A stretch of DNA of 64,000 nucleotides from Anniella stebbinsi (GCA_029215795.1 JARDYH010000003.1:32799001-32863000); one strand, 5' to 3'; shown: positions 46,860 through 60,364, numbered from the stretch's first letter. A program made the numbers and translations. Notes: generated by a model not told the origin, from the letters alone.

Positions 46860-47450
46860 ATGTAACCGCTCATTAATGTAACAAAAGTAAAGTAAATAAA
46901 ATGACTCCCATCTAATTGTTGATTTAACAGATTTCATTTATCTCTGATCAATTTCCTAGATTAGAGAACAAAGGAGACCAGAAGGGCTGCTTGAGGTTAC
47001 CTGTAGTTTTGCCAGAAGGCTAAGTGTCCTTCTAAGTCTATGGAAGGGATTGAGATGTGTTGCAGTTTTGTAGCTGCCTGTTTGACTTCCCCCTCCCTCT
47101 CTCTAAAGGCTGAGTTGTTTTTTGTTAAACAATCACTCAGAAGTCTGATAAGCATTAAAGAGTTTGCAGAAGACAAATGGTTTGCCTGTCAGGTTCACAC
47201 AGAGTAGGGGAAATATTTGTCATTAAGAGATTCCTTTATTTTTATGCTCTTACATGTATTGAACTCGAAGGAAAACAGATGCTCAGAGGGTTTTGAGGAT
47301 TAACAAATGCCCTGATAAAAAATAATTGATATTGACAAACTATGTGACAACTTCCTTGCAATCAGAGCTATGCATAATCAATGCATCCATGTGTGGGGCC
47401 ATCACAGCATCACATCTCTGAGGTATGATTCATCTTCCTGAGAATCTCAT
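46860..47450. other. Repeat-free AT-rich segment 3.3 kb upstream of CACNG2; candidate conserved element
   Basis: No transposon motif or long ORF. It contains homeodomain-like words (ctaattg, cattaaag, cattaag) in complex sequence between repeat-rich blocks. Conservation is a guess from texture only. Confidence 0.3.
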
Positions 47451-48287
47451 TCTGCATTTTCTAATGCCTCATAGTTTCTAGTATTCATGGTTACAGATAT
47501 GCAAAATGCTTTATTATCTTTTCCTTTTGGCCTTTTATTTCCTTTCAGTGACCCTGTGAAGAAGTTATTTGTTGCCACCCATTTTTATAGAAGGGAACTG
47601 AAAGGCTCTTTCAAGTTTTCCTCAAATGTACTTCTGGAAAAGAATCTAATAATGGGAACTCCCAAGAATCTAGTATCCAGGCCTACTCTCAGATAGTTCC
47701 TAAGAAAGCGGTGAGTTTTTTTTTTTAAAAAAACCTTGTTATTATTTCTCCTCCATAATTTATATAGATCCACCAGTGTGCTAGACACTGGTGTTAGACA
47801 TGCCATTTTACAGTGAACTTCTTCATCAGGATTAACCCCAAAGATAATGTTACATTGGAACTAACATCGAGAGTGAGATAATGAGTCACCTAAGGGGATT
47901 ACAGGAGTTCATGGGGCTGAGCAAAGATTTTCACCCAAGCCTCCAAGGTGCAAATTGCCCCCATATGCATTCTTTGAGTTAAATCACCCTCCCAAATCTG
48001 CTATTAGCCAAGTGATTAAAACATAGGCACATTTTTTTCATGCCCACGTTTTTTGCTCCATGGTTAATAGTAGCTCCAGGAGGCAATTTAGATCACGGCT
48101 GCAGCAATAGGGAGAAGGACTTAAAAACCCTCCTATTGTGCCATGGCCCTGATCCATATGCCCCCTAGGCCCACATCTGCTTGTTGAAGAATGATATTAC
48201 ATCAGCAGTTCCAGCCGCAGAACTCTGATTTAACATGTAGTTTGGCCCAGGGATAATGCTTTGAGCTCACTTTAGCTCCTAAGCCAT

Positions 48288-48880
48288 GGGTGTAGAACTG
48301 CAGCCCCATGGGCCAAATCCAACCAAACCAGGTCCCAATTCAGCCGTCTGGGGCTCCCCGGAGAACCACACTCCTTTCTCTGGTCTCACTCCCTCTCCCC
48401 TGACTGCTGATTCTTCAACGGTTTGCCAACTTTTGCTCAGTTTTTTTCCCCAGAGGTGTTTCTATATTTGGGGCAAGTGGGGTGATGACCCTCTGCCTTT
48501 TCCCCAGCCACTTGTGGCAGAGAATACATGGCATGCAGTCATTGATTTCTATGCAGCTGCCTTCCTCCTACAATCACAGAAAAATATTATGTATCTGCAC
48601 TGTCCTCTGCCCCACCAGTCACTATGGGCATCAGCCACCACTGGCATTTCCCCCATTCTAAATAATTGACTTGCCTCTCCTAAGTCTTAGTTACTGGCAG
48701 CAAGAGATTTAAGATAAAATAAGCTGGTATTTTTTTGTATTGTAGCCCCTCCTCTTTGCCCCATTTTGCTCCTGCCCCACTTTGCCTTCATCACCACCTA
48801 TTACTGGATTGTGGCTTCCATGAACTTCTCCAAGACTGAATTCATCACTCAGGCTGAAAGAGGTTTGGCATCCCTTTTCC
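48288..48880 (-). mobile_element. hAT-like element, CAGGGGTG family, carrying another repeat
   Basis: Starts atgggtgtagaactgcag and ends aggtttggcatccctt. Its outer parts match the copy at 23975. The segment 48440-48640 is a separate repeat also found reversed at about 19960-20165, so this copy is probably composite. Confidence 0.5.
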
Positions 48881-49029
48881 AAACAGAAAATCAGGACTGG
48901 CTTTTTCTGAGTTGCATTTGCATGGATCCTGTGGACTTGCAGACCAGGTTTTTATTTTTAAACTTTCCAGAATCTTACACAAATTTAGTCATAGAAAAAC
49001 TACATAAAATAATAATTAAAAACAACAAC

Positions 49030-49256
49030 ATATAGTCAAAAATGCACATTTCTCCCATAGTTTAAAGCACAAAATGCAAATTTGGGGGATTTGCATAATT
49101 CTGAAAGTGCACATTTGTGCAAATGTGAATTTGTGCAAGTTTGGGAAATTGGGGGGGGGGGAAACTGATTCTGCTCATGAGCAGATGATGGAACAAAAAG
49201 CACCCAACAACCCGCGAAATGTAGATGCAAAGGATTTTACAAAATCTGTACATCCC
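49030..49256. repeat. Dispersed repeat rich in gcaaat/gcacatttgtg, ending gtacatccctaat
   Basis: Short words such as gcacatttgtgcaaatgtg repeat. The right end (ctgtacatccctaat) resembles the reverse of aatagggatgtgcat near 7763, so it is probably an eroded DNA transposon. Confidence 0.45.
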
Positions 49257-50085
49257 TAATGGAATCTCATGCAACAATTCTCTGATTCCCCACTCCCCCA
49301 TTAACAGAAAAAGACATTTTGGGAAGGGTTCATTGGAAGTGGAGAGACAGTGTGGGAGGGGCTGCTCAACTCTTTCCCCACACGCCACTTCTTCTCTACA
49401 AATCGTGCACCCAGAGCCACAACATCCCCTCTGTTCCAGATCTACATTTGTGCAGGAAAACACACATTTGAAACCTTGTGAGAGGAGGAATCAGCAGGGG
49501 GAGGGAAATTTAGAGTGGGGTTGGGGAAATGGCAGGCTGGGAAAGTGTTAGTGCCTCATGCTGTCATGTTGCTCTACTCCCAGTCACCTCCTCTCTAAGT
49601 GGCTTTTCCTGTTAAATAAAGAAAGGCAGTTGGAGTATCACTATATAGCATTTGCATTGCAATGTGTCATTTGCTTTGTACTCCAGCATTGCTGGATGGT
49701 CTCTAGGGGCACCCTTTGTCTTCTCTGCTGAGAATTTGCAGAAGTGGGAGGAGCCTCAGGTTGTTGGTAAAGCTGTGGAACTTGGGATACTAGTTCATCG
49801 CTTAAGTCAGGAGTGCAGAACTTTCCCCCTACAGGTCAGTATCCAGCCTGTGGAGCTCCTTTGGGTTCCTCCAGGCCCCTCCCCCTTGAGGAATCCCTCC
49901 CACCAGAGGCATCTCCACTGTTATCTCCCATCTTAGGTCAGAGATAACAGCAGGGATGTGGGCAGCAGAGGACTCGGCCAGCGCTGTGAGGAACAGCCAT
50001 TCTTCTCAGTATGATCTCATTCTTCCTTTGTATAACCCAAGGGGCCAGTGAAAGGTATGTCAAGGAGGAGCCTGGCTCATCCGAG

Positions 50086-50490
50086 GGCTGTCTATACACC
50101 TTTATCACCCCCAAGGTGGTTGCACAGTGGCACTACACAGCAGCCAACACCCATCCACCCTGGGGCTTTCCCCTGAAACTGCTCCTTGAAAAAGTAATGG
50201 ACTTACTGTGACTTTTTCTTGTCCTCTAAGATCACCATCATATTTCCACTGTCTGTTGGATGGTTGATGGTGGAGCATTCCAGGGGTGGATTGAGGTCCA
50301 TGGTAGGTTGCCTGGAGTGCAGGAAGGCAAGGCAGAGGGCCGGGTGTAGCCCAATGGCTGCCAGAAAGCCCATGCTCCCTCCTGCCATGGGGATTGACTG
50401 TTCTCACTCAGCAGCCGCGATGCCGTGAAGTTACTAAGGAATGCGCGACCGAAGTGCCGCCATAAAGACACCTCATCCCAGTGTTAGGAT
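50086..50490 (+). mobile_element. GTCTATACA-end element
   Basis: Starts ggctgtctatacacctttat and ends gccataaagacacctc. It shares the gcacagtggcactacacagc and tcctgccatggggattgac blocks with the copy at 18062-18472. Confidence 0.65.
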
Positions 50491-50837
50491 GAGTAGCCAT
50501 TCTTCCCAGACCTATCAGAATCTTCCTTTGTGTTCTTCTCTCCACCCGTATCAGGTTGACAAGTGGTGCATGAAGCTGTGGACTCGGCCGGCACTGGGAG
50601 CACTCACATCTCTTAGCATCTTATTCATCCTTCCGTTTCATTTTGTCTTGTTCCTTGCCAAAGAGAAAGCCACCAAGAAATGGAGCCCAACCAAATCAAA
50701 TGGCAGCAGTGGCAATCAGAAGGATTTGTTTGTCAACAAATGTACGGCGGTGTCTGGCACCATTGGCGACCAGAGCCATATCAGCATCTGCTGTGTTCCG
50801 TAGCAGACGTTCTGTTCCTTCTGCATGGAGTGAAGCT

Positions 50838-50884
50838 CTGAGGAGGAGCAGGAGGAGGAGGAGGAGGAGGAGGAAGAGAAGAAG
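50838..50884. repeat. (GGA)n/(GAA)n purine tract
   Basis: About 14 purine triplets. They produce an artefactual Arg-rich or Leu-rich open frame on the two strands. Confidence 0.9.
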
Positions 50885-51491
50885 GAGAGTGCTTGGCTGT
50901 ATAACACTGCTCATTCCCTTCTCGTTCTATGCCTTCCTATTCTAGTGGCCCTCTCTCTTCATCAGCCCAGGGCCTCTTATTTAGGCCTCCTTATAACTGA
51001 GCATCAAAAAGAGGAGAGCTAGACATATACCTACAACTGTGCCTCTCAGGAACAATGGCACTGGAATAAGATTTCAAACAACACCATCATCCATTTCCTC
51101 ATGGTATTTTAGTTAAGAAAGCGGTGGAGAAAGCAGGAAAATGTCAGCTAAACCTCTGACATGGTATAGTCAAGCTTGTAAGTGAACACAAATACATTCC
51201 TTAATTTTACCAGTTTAAAAACGTTGGCTCAAAATATAGACCTTTGATGTTTTCACAGATTTCTGCAAAAGGCAGTGCATGGTTCTCAAAATTTCAGCAC
51301 ACTTTTCAAAATAGCTCTTCAGCCATTGTATTTCAGTGTTTCAAAACTGGGTAATCCATTTCCCACAATTATGGTGTTCATCAAACCAGTTTATGTCAGG
51401 AAATGGGGTGGTGTTGGTGGAAGGAGCAAAACTGGCCTACTAAAAAGAGGGGGTAATTTTCAAGGGGAGGGAAGACCATGCTTTTATTTTA

Positions 51492-51705
51492 CCCAGCAGT
51501 GGCTCTGATTTTGGTGATGCTGTGAATCCATTCTGGGTTTCAGTCAGAACCAGTCAGAACTCTAAAGGAACTATCCAAAGCGCTGAATCTGATTTGGGGA
51601 TTGGATTCAGCACCTTGGATAGCTCATTTTGACTTCTGACTGAAACCCAGAATGGATTCACAGCCCCTCCAAAATCAGAGCCACCAGCTTCCACTTGATT
51701 TACCT
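51492..51705. mobile_element. Palindromic repeat, 'aaacccagaatggattcac' family, full copy
   Basis: The left arm (agtggctctgattttgg, gaatccattctgggtttcag) and right arm (ctgaaacccagaatggattc, aaaatcagagccaccag) form a foldback of about 210 bp. Related copies, often one arm, lie at about 600-690, 13855-13900, 15160-15270, 37478-37610 and 39995-40080. Confidence 0.7.
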
Positions 51706-52052
51706 CATTTATGTATCATGGTGAGAGGCAGCTTCCTCTCCACCCTTCTTTATAGTGGTGGGGGGAGTTATGTACTTAGCTAGAGCAGGAAGTGCTTTGT
51801 TGGTGGGTGTGCACTTTCCCTGCTGCCCCACCTTCCAAAACATTTATCTTGTTCATAAGTGGGTCAGACTATAGACAGCTTTGAGGGAGGGGGAAGGTCT
51901 GGCCAGCTGTCTGGGATGATCATACAAATCCATATCCATGAAGAGGACAGTTCAATGTGATCTACCCAGACGGGTTCAGGAGTAGCAAGAGTTTGAGAGT
52001 TCAGACTTGGAGGACCATGGACAGATCACAGGGTGAACCGAACATGCTCCAC

Positions 52053-52173
52053 AGCCTTCCCCAACTGGGCACCCCCCTCCCAGTTGTGTTGGACTGTGTT
52101 GAACTGGCTGGGGCATGCTGGGAATTGTAGTCCAAGGCAGCTGGAGGGCACCTGGTTGGGGAAGCCTGCCTTA
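52053..52173. mobile_element. Palindromic MITE, family B, copy
   Basis: Arms gccttccccaactgggcacc and gggcacctggttggggaag around gggaattgtagtccaagg. Confidence 0.7.
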
Positions 52174-53353
52174 AATCTTTCCTGGCTTCACCCTTTCCCT
52201 TCCCAGGCTCCACCCCTTATGGCCAAGGAGTGGAGATTCGTAAAGGGACAGCCCCTGTACCTGAAACCTACCACTTTGGTGTCTTTCCTTTCAGCCTGGT
52301 GCATTTTTCATGCTGGTGAGGGCCTTAGTTCCTCATAGGGGTCAGGCTCAGGACAAGCTGTTTCTAGGAGGCCTGGTTTGAGCATCTCAAGTTCTAGGCT
52401 GTCAGTTTCAAGCTCAAGACCAGGGGCTGGGTTTGACTCTTCAGCTGGGGATGTGAGCAAGATGGATTTGACTAGCTCTTTCCCCTTTGTATCTGAGTCC
52501 TGGCAGCTGCTTAGGACTAGGGTCATGACATCTTCTGATGTAACATTTGCCCTGAAGGACAGAGCACTGCAGAGAATCTCACAGAGTGATATAGGTGAAA
52601 ATGCTATGTTAGAATTGGCCATTCCTTCTGAGACAATCCTGTAGTAAGGAGCAGCATTGAACTAATCTTCCAGTCAGTCCTCCCCTCCAAAATCCATCTG
52701 GTTGAACAGCCTAATATTTTTCCAAGTGTATGACTCCACTGGACCCATTCCAAAAGCACTCACTTGGAAGAAAGCATCTCATGTCAGCTCCATGTTTGGG
52801 TTCCCCTGCTTTTCTTTCTCAACCTGCTTCCTGCTTTCCCCAGGCATTCATGGCAAGGATGCAAGCTATTGGGCAATTGGCTTGGCAGGGTGGCTCCTTC
52901 TTGGGCTTGGTGTGTGCAAAAGAGAGCAGAGGAACATGGAGGATAAGGGTGAGAATGAGAGCTCCCCTTACCCATGTCCAATATCCTTGCCTGGCTTTGC
53001 TCCCATAAGACCAGTACAGGCCATTCCCCTTTGCTTCAACTCATTACTTCTTCTGCCTTTAAACATTCTCTTTCCTCCATTTCATGAACAATGTGATGTA
53101 TCCCAACCCCACTACGCAGGCCCTTCCATACACATATTGCAAATATGGCATTGTATCCACAACCGGGTGAACTGTTCCTGACCTTTCATTGCAGTCTCTG
53201 TCCTCAAGGGCAATTGTGTTCACTAGTGTGCTGGGAGCATTCTGCCCATGCTCAGAAGTCCTCTCCTTTATCATGTCTACCAAGCAGTGGTTCACAAGCA
53301 CTCAGCATGCTCATACATCTCCCATCTTAATAATACCTTAGAAGCTGTAATAA

Positions 53354-53397
53354 TGCCTGCTCAGAATACACCACATGCCTGCTCAGAATACACCACA
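53354..53397. repeat. Perfect 22-bp tandem duplication
   Basis: The word tgcctgctcagaatacacca plus ca occurs twice back to back with no mismatch, so it is recent. Confidence 0.9.
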
Positions 53398-53727
53398 TTT
53401 AATCATATGTTCTATGAAACCTTAACCCTGGGCATGTTTGGTTACTTTCCAACAAAGCATGTTGTGGTTACTTTCCATAGTGTAGGAACCTCTAGTTTTC
53501 ATCAGCTTTTAACAGCACAGGAAGAGGAAGTAGGAAGTAAAGAGGCATAGAAAGGGGTGGAAGGGGACAAGAGAAGAAAAGATTAGAACCAACTCAGAAT
53601 GTCATTCATTCGTTGCCTTGATTTAAATTGCTTTTTGTTGCTGTTTAAAGAGAACATGGCCAGCCCAAAAGAAAATCAGGAAGTAAAGTGGGATGCTGAA
53701 TTGTTGCAGCACGGGCACAACCCACAA

Positions 53728-54200
53728 CTACAAAGCCCTAAATAGCTGAAGGTCCAGAATACCTGAAAGATAATCTCTTCCCATATACCTGCCCAGGCCC
53801 TAAGAACAACTTTAGAGACTATCCTCTGTGTGATCCAAATGAGGTGAGCTGGCTGGCTACCAAGGAAAAAGGAGAGGGCCTTTTCACTGGTGACACTCTG
53901 GGTTTGGAATGCCTTCCCACCCATACTGTAGTATTTTCAAGGCTATGTGAAGACCTATTCTCCTAGGCTTTTTCCTCCTCCTCCTCCTTCACCACTTTAC
54001 TGCATGTTCAGATCTTTGCACTGCTGCCAGCTTTTACCTTGGCTTTTACTATGGTTTTATCCTGTTTTGAACATTTATCTTAGGTTTTACTATGTTATTG
54101 TATTTTATGGTTCTACATTTTATTCTTTGAAGTGCACAGAGAGCTTCGGCTGTTGGGCAGAACAGAAATGGGATAGATTAACAAACTAAATAAAATAAGC
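53728..54200 (+). mobile_element. L2-like LINE 3' end
   Basis: Degraded coding remnant (ggccctaagaacaacttt; a ggagagggccttttcactgg stretch typical of the 'rkAFSvvAP' region) followed by an AT-rich 3' untranslated part, the agagcttcggctgttgggc motif near the end, and an ataaaataag tail. Confidence 0.7.
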
Positions 54201-55973
54201 AGCAGCTGGTGAAAAACATCAGCCGTGTGTGTGTCTGTATGCGAGAGAAAGAGAAAGAAAGGGATACACTTCTATCAAGAGTATATGATACTGAGAAGGA
54301 TGGGAGGATGAGAATAGAACATTCCAGGGACACCAGAGAAAATACCTGGCCATGCTCAATGCAGTTGTACAGTTCCACATGAGCATGTGATTGATGGGCC
54401 TCTCATCATCCTTCAAAGGCAGACAGCAGTTTCCCAGAAAATGTAATCACACATCAAAACTGCTGAAAACTTCTGTGCTGAAACTGAAATCCATTTAAAT
54501 ACATCTATGCTTGGATTCAAGTCAATTTGAGCAGATTGACTTTTGGTCCTTTTGATAATTTCCACACAACCTCTTGCTAGCAAGTCTGCTTTCACTCCAC
54601 TGTAAGAATTCCTCAAAGTTTCCCAGATTTTTTTAAAAAATGTAAATGCTACTGTTGTGTTACTGGTTAAATCAAAGCAGCACAGGCCCAGGACAGATTT
54701 AGAAGGAGAAGTCTGAAGTGGAGTTTAAAGATAGAACCAGAGGTGAAGGGAGTCACTTGCAGAATGCTTTTTAAAAAAAGGTCAAAGCAATTATGACAGG
54801 ACTGAATCAGATGGAACAAATGATGGTTGAGCTGAAGAAAACAATAAAAATTGAAGTTCTTTACATCTTCCATCTTACTTATCTAATCAACACACAATGC
54901 TAGATTTCAAGGATGGATGTTTTAGGGCTGTGTTGTCCCATCTCCCCCACTGAAAAAGTCTATGGAGCCAGAATTCTGCCAGGATTTCATCCAAGAGCAT
55001 CTCAGGTTTGCTTCACAAATACTAACATGTATGCCAAATCCATGGTTGTAACTAATTTGAACTGTTTACCTGATCTTCTTTGATGAAAGGAGAGAGGAGA
55101 TAACTTGAGTATGGTTGATTTTCAGTGACCTCTTAATAATGAAACAATCCCATTGAAGTCAACAGGAGTAGACTGATGAAAGGGGTTGTGGTCTAATATA
55201 AGGAAGTATAGTTGAATCCTTATGAGAGCTTGGCTCTGGCTCTTCCATTGGCATTTTTAGTCCATTATTAAAACACTTTTCATGCCCCAGAATTCTGCTT
55301 AACCATGATTACTCATTTTTTACTACTACCAGTTGCCATCTTCACTCCACTGATGAAGAGACGTCCACCCAACTGCCCCAGTCAAATTGTATGGCACATG
55401 TCAAATGCCACCCTCAGCTTTCCCATAGTCTACCAGGTTTACTCAACTCTGGCTTCCTCTTCTTGTCGTAATGTATTGCAGAAATTTCCTCATTATTCTT
55501 ACAGCTTTCCCAAGGCACTCAGCTCATGCTACCTGATGGATGTTGGCTGCACTCCTGAAGACACTTGTGAACTTGTCAGTCCCATTGACAACAATAGGAA
55601 TACTTTTGTAGTTACAGCCTTTGTCTCTCTGTTCTCCCTGCCTTCTACCCATCACTTGCCTAGTATTTGTTCTTCCTCCCCACTTCTCATCACAAATTTC
55701 TTATTTCACAAATTTCTTATTTGTGAAATATCTTATCATTTTTGTAGTCTTTTCCTCCTTGGCTCTTTCTGACATCTCAAGCTGATCTTGCATATTTCTG
55801 TGCCCCATTGGCTCCCAATATGACGTCAAATCTTATTTCCTCCAAATTTCCCTCTTCCTTTAGTTTATTAAATCACAGTGCAAGCCTCTGCATTTTTACC
55901 TGGCAGTGAGCCCCATTGTATTCAAAGGGGTTTACTCCCCTACTAAGTTTTCAATTTTAGGACTGGAGTCTTA

Positions 55974-56154
55974 GGGCATCATCACACTCAGGGTTTGATG
56001 CACACCTGCCGTGACTTTGATCCACTTTTTCAGTGCTGGACTCACTCAGGGTGCAAGAACAACAGGATGGGGACGACGTCATGTGAGTCCAGCACTTAAA
56101 AAGTGGCTTAGAGTCACGGCAGGTGTGCATCAAATCCCGTGTGTGATGACATCC
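55974..56154. mobile_element. Palindromic MITE, 181 bp, TTA duplication
   Basis: Arms starting gggcatcatcacac and ending gtgtgatgacatcc extend as a nearly continuous inverted repeat through gcacacctgccgtgac/gtcacggcaggtgtgc. TTA flanks both sides. Related, degraded sequence may lie at about 56680-56960. Confidence 0.75.
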
Positions 56155-57203
56155 TTAGTCAGCAAGGCATATGTTGTTCTCTGATGCATATTACAGTGTC
56201 CTATTTTTATTTACAACAGGAAGGACCAGTCCAGCCTGCACTGTAGCCCAATCCAGTTTATGGAGGGTTGAACACCCTCTGCAGGCCCCCCTTCCCTCCC
56301 CAACCCCCTCCCCCCCCCCACTGAGGGAGAGGTTATTTCCAATTGGAGGTAACAAAGGGATTCACCGATGGAGGGTGAGCAGTGCAAAAGGAGATCCCTT
56401 TAGTACCTCTGATCAGGGACTGGAGTTAAGCTGGGGATTCCCCCACACCACTGCTCAGCCAGGACTTACTGAGTCCCTTCCTGTGCTGCTCATGCCTTGA
56501 TTGGGATGCAAACAATGCAGAAAGGAGCAACCTGATGGAGAAGGCTCCAGCAAGGCACAGCTGAGTTCCTTCCTGTGCCACCAACCCCTGTCTTCCAGGC
56601 AACTTGATCAGGTGCCAGGGTGGTGGCAGTATGGCAATGCAAGTATAATCATTCACTCCATCTGTGGATCTTGGACCTTTATCACACGGGCAGTTTGATC
56701 CACACCCGCTGCAACTTTGTTCCAATTCTTTCACATGACGTTGTCCCCCTCACACTGCTCTTGCACCCTGAGTGCTCCTTTTTGCCTTCCTCTTTCGAAA
56801 CATCCCTGAACTGGGATTGTCCGTTTTCTCCCCTCCTCTGCAGGCTTAGCTGAGGTATCGGAGCAAAACCAACCACATGTGATCAAAAGGCTACACTTGC
56901 ATAGGAAACAGAGGGAGAATCCGCATAAGCAAAATGGGTAGGTGTGAGAAAGGCCTTGGCCTCGCCACCAAGCAAGGACCAAGTTGGTCCTTCCACAAGA
57001 TACCCCAGGACTCTTTTTTATTGCTGTTGCGACAGCCTGGCATGGCTATTCTTTGTTACCATCATGGGTGAAGTGGCCTTTAGTGACTGCCAACAGGGTC
57101 ACAGAATTTCTTTAAAAAGGCTAAAGTTAATGGAAGAAGGAAAAGAAACAGCAAGAGCTATTAAGCAGGACTTTGAGAGCATCAGTCCTAATGCTTAGGT
57201 CAG

Positions 57204-57262
57204 CCTTCTCCAACCTGGTAGTACCCTCCAGATGTGTTGGAATGCCCATCATCCCCAGCTAG
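57204..57262. mobile_element. Palindromic MITE, family B, left arm only
   Basis: Reads ccttctccaacctggtagta, ccagatgtgttggaatgcc and catcatccccagctagcatg, with no right arm. Confidence 0.5.
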
Positions 57263-58080
57263 CATGGACAACACTGGGAGCATGATTACAGAACCTCCAA
57301 AGAATTTACGTTTATTTCTTTTTTGAAAAGGAGAGAGAGGAAGGGAGCATCCATTTTAACATGGTGGGGCTTTCAAAATGGATCAAGTAGGTAGAATGGG
57401 TCCATGTGATGTACCTGCTGATATTACAGGGACCATCCTAGAAGCTCCTGTGACACTGAGGGAACCACTTTCCTCCCACCAAAGGATGCACATGCCAGCT
57501 GGAGGCAGGAATTGGTATTCAGCCGCTGCAACTCTGGCTAATGGGTTGAGAACCAAAAAAGAACAATTGTCCCACAATGGGAAGGCTAGCTGGAGCAAGG
57601 TCATTCCATTCAGTCATGGGCACTTCCAGAAGAACCATTTTGTCTGGAAAGGCCCTTGAACTGCAAGAAACTGGAGTGTGAACAATAGGATACAGAGTAT
57701 TTGATGAATATTCTGGACTATGATATACCTCCAAAGGGGTGTCTTGACGGCAGTGCATTGATGCCACTAGCCCTCAAACCTTCGTGTTGTCCCCATGTGA
57801 AGAGCTAGAGCAGGGTTTACAGGGCAGGGGGAGCGAACAGGCACTGGCATGCTGTGTCTTGTTCCATTTTTAAGAAACATCTTTCTTTAATTGTGCAGCT
57901 TTGCTGGTCTAGTGAAGTGCGAAGGCAGCTCCCTTCCATCCTGGTAAGCCTGCGCCTCTGTCCTAATTATTATTATTTTTAAAAGTTTTTCTTTAACTGC
58001 ACTGCTTCACTGGTCTAGCAAAGTGTGGAGGCGGCACCCTCCCCCCCCCCCCATCTCGGTAAGGCTGCATCCCTTCCAAC

Positions 58081-58086
58081 ATTATA

Positions 58087-58138
<52 letters not shown>
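58081..58138. repeat. (TTA)n microsatellite
   Basis: About 18 TTA units, followed by a 20-base T run at 58165-58184. Confidence 0.9.
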
Positions 58139-58189
58139 GCTTTAAAGCCTTTTAAAACCTACAGCTTTTTTTTTTTTTTTTTTTACATT

Positions 58190-58545
58190 TTACGTTCAAT
58201 GCCAAGCTCCACGGAGGTGGCCCAGCGTCCATTCGGCTTGCTGGCCCACCCCTGTCCCTGTCCAGCCGATGTGACCAATCAGGGGTCAGCATCGAGTGGG
58301 GCACACCTACGATGCAGCTCCAGATCAAAATGACAGATGGCAGATGCTGTCGTCGCCTCACTGCAAGCCAAAAAAGTCAGGCTATGTAGCCAACTTTCTA
58401 AAGCGAGAGCTTCAGGGGAATGCTCTCAGATGGCTCTGCAATGGCGGCTGCACCATATAACTGACCTGCCACCACTGCAGATCCACCCCGGGGCAAACCC
58501 CTTGTCAAAATGCACCCCAAGCATTGGGAACTGGGCCATTGGAGT
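58190..58545 (-). mobile_element. GTCTATACA-family element, degraded
   Basis: Reverse-orientation blocks gtgaccaatcaggggtcagc and aatggcggctgcaccatata match the family. The ends are eroded. A T-run (about 58165-58184) and a (TTA)n tract lie just left of it. Confidence 0.5.
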
Positions 58546-59096
58546 CCAGATGTAAGGCCATTGGTATGTCTCTCTACCCTGCATTTTCTGATATGAATCT
58601 AAAGCTCATTGACCTGACAAACAAAACACAACAACCCACCATGGCTGATCACCCATGGTGGATTGTTGTGTTTTGTGAACCCAGCATGATTTCTGCAGTC
58701 ACCCTGAGAACCTATGGCTTGTTTTAGGGTTGTTGATACCCATGGTAGCTTGTTGTGTTGTCCGAACACAGCAGGTCAACTTCGTCAAGGGTTGTCAGCA
58801 ATGGCTACAGAGTTGACCAGCTGGCCAGGGCAGCAAAAAATGAGGTGGGAACAAAGAAATGAAGAGTTCTGCTGCAAAGGCACCTGGGATATATGTCGGA
58901 CGTGGTGGGATGACTGAAGGGAATGGTGTGTGTGTGGGAAACAAGCTATGGCAAACCTAATCATATGTCCGGTTAGCAAGTGAACAGCCAATTCATGGTG
59001 GTTCTCTTGCAGGGTGGCTTAGCATGATGCATGAACCCTCCCTCTGTCAGAAATCGGTGAATTTGTCAGTTTCACTTTCTCCCAAATTTGAATTGT

Positions 59097-59300
59097 TAAT
59101 AATAATAATTATTATTATTATTATTTATTTCTTACCCGCCTCTCCGTCTGGATCGAGGCGGGGAACAACAACATGATAAAATACATAAAACTGATTAAAA
59201 CATGACACATATTATTAAAACTGCATTAAAACATCCTAAAACATCCTAAAAACATCCTTAAAGGCCTTTCTTAAACTCTTAAGGCCTTTCTCTCCGCTAT
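59097..59300 (-). mobile_element. L2-like LINE 3' end with (ATT)n tail
   Basis: Reverse-orientation 3' end: ATT repeats, then cttacccgcctctccgtctg, gatcgaggcggggaacaac and aaatacataaaactgatt, matching 13955-14045 closely. Only the untranslated end is present. Confidence 0.75.
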
Positions 59301-60364
59301 ATGAAGAACTTTGTGGGCATTGGTAAAATTCTCACACAAATGAAAATGAAATTCTTATCCAAATTCATCAGGTACAGCTGTTCCCATCATGGAGAGGATC
59401 ATGTTGTACCTGCTTGTCATGTAGCTGTTTAAGATGAGGGGCCTGCCAGAAAAAAAGGTGGCAACCCTAATTCAGGACTAACATGGTTGAATACACAGGG
59501 ATTCAAACCTAGGCTTTTATGAGCTAAGTACTCAAAGCCCTTGACCTGGATAGAAGAATGTCAGTTTCAGTTTTTCCCCACATTTTCATTTTTTAAAAAT
59601 CTCAAGTTCTTTCCCCCCAAATACGGTAAACGTTGCGAAGTTTGGTAAATTCCTTTCAAAACAGAACTGAGACAAAATTCTTACCCATCCTGCTCCCTGT
59701 TCCTGAATGGCTCATATTTTTTTAGGCATAAGCATGTAGACCTCACTGTCCTGTGTAGATTTTATCCTTGTTTTATATTAGAGATTCCTAAATCTTACTT
59801 GGTGGACCTTGTGAATTGATCTCTCCCATGAGGGAAGCGCTGTTGCTCTTTTGCGAGATCTAAATAGTGGAACTGGCCAGATTTCGCCTGGCACATTCTC
59901 TGCCTAGCACTGAGTTTCTGAGACATGCAATATTTTACCTCACTTCTCTTTGCATGTTTTGGAGGGTTTGTATGTTCAGCAGCTGCCTAATCAATAGGAA
60001 TAGGAAAGAAATCAATGCATGTAAGCCATTAGCTCCAAACAGAGGGCAGGCTGTTAACAAGGCATGCCAGCTGGAATAATACTTTTTGGTTAAATATTCT
60101 TGGGGAAGTAGGCAGACTTTAGCGACACGGTCAGATTGAAGGATGAGGACTAGGATGAAGCCACTTTTGGGGGCCTAAAGCACTTATGCAAAACAGCCAT
60201 GCATTTCTGCTCACCTGTAGCCCCACAGTGGCGATAGAGCAGTGGAGGAAAGCAGTATCTTTCCTATGCTGCAAGACAAAATAAGCACAGCAGTTCCCTG
60301 TTCTGAAATGAGAACAGTTTTCTCTCTCTCTCTCTCTCTCTTGCAAAATCAGGACCACCCCCCT

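Noticed and set aside
50643..50945. Arg-rich ORF ending in a long RRRRR tract
   Set aside because: Caused by the (GGA)n purine microsatellite. The opposite strand gives poly-Leu or poly-Ser from the same tract.
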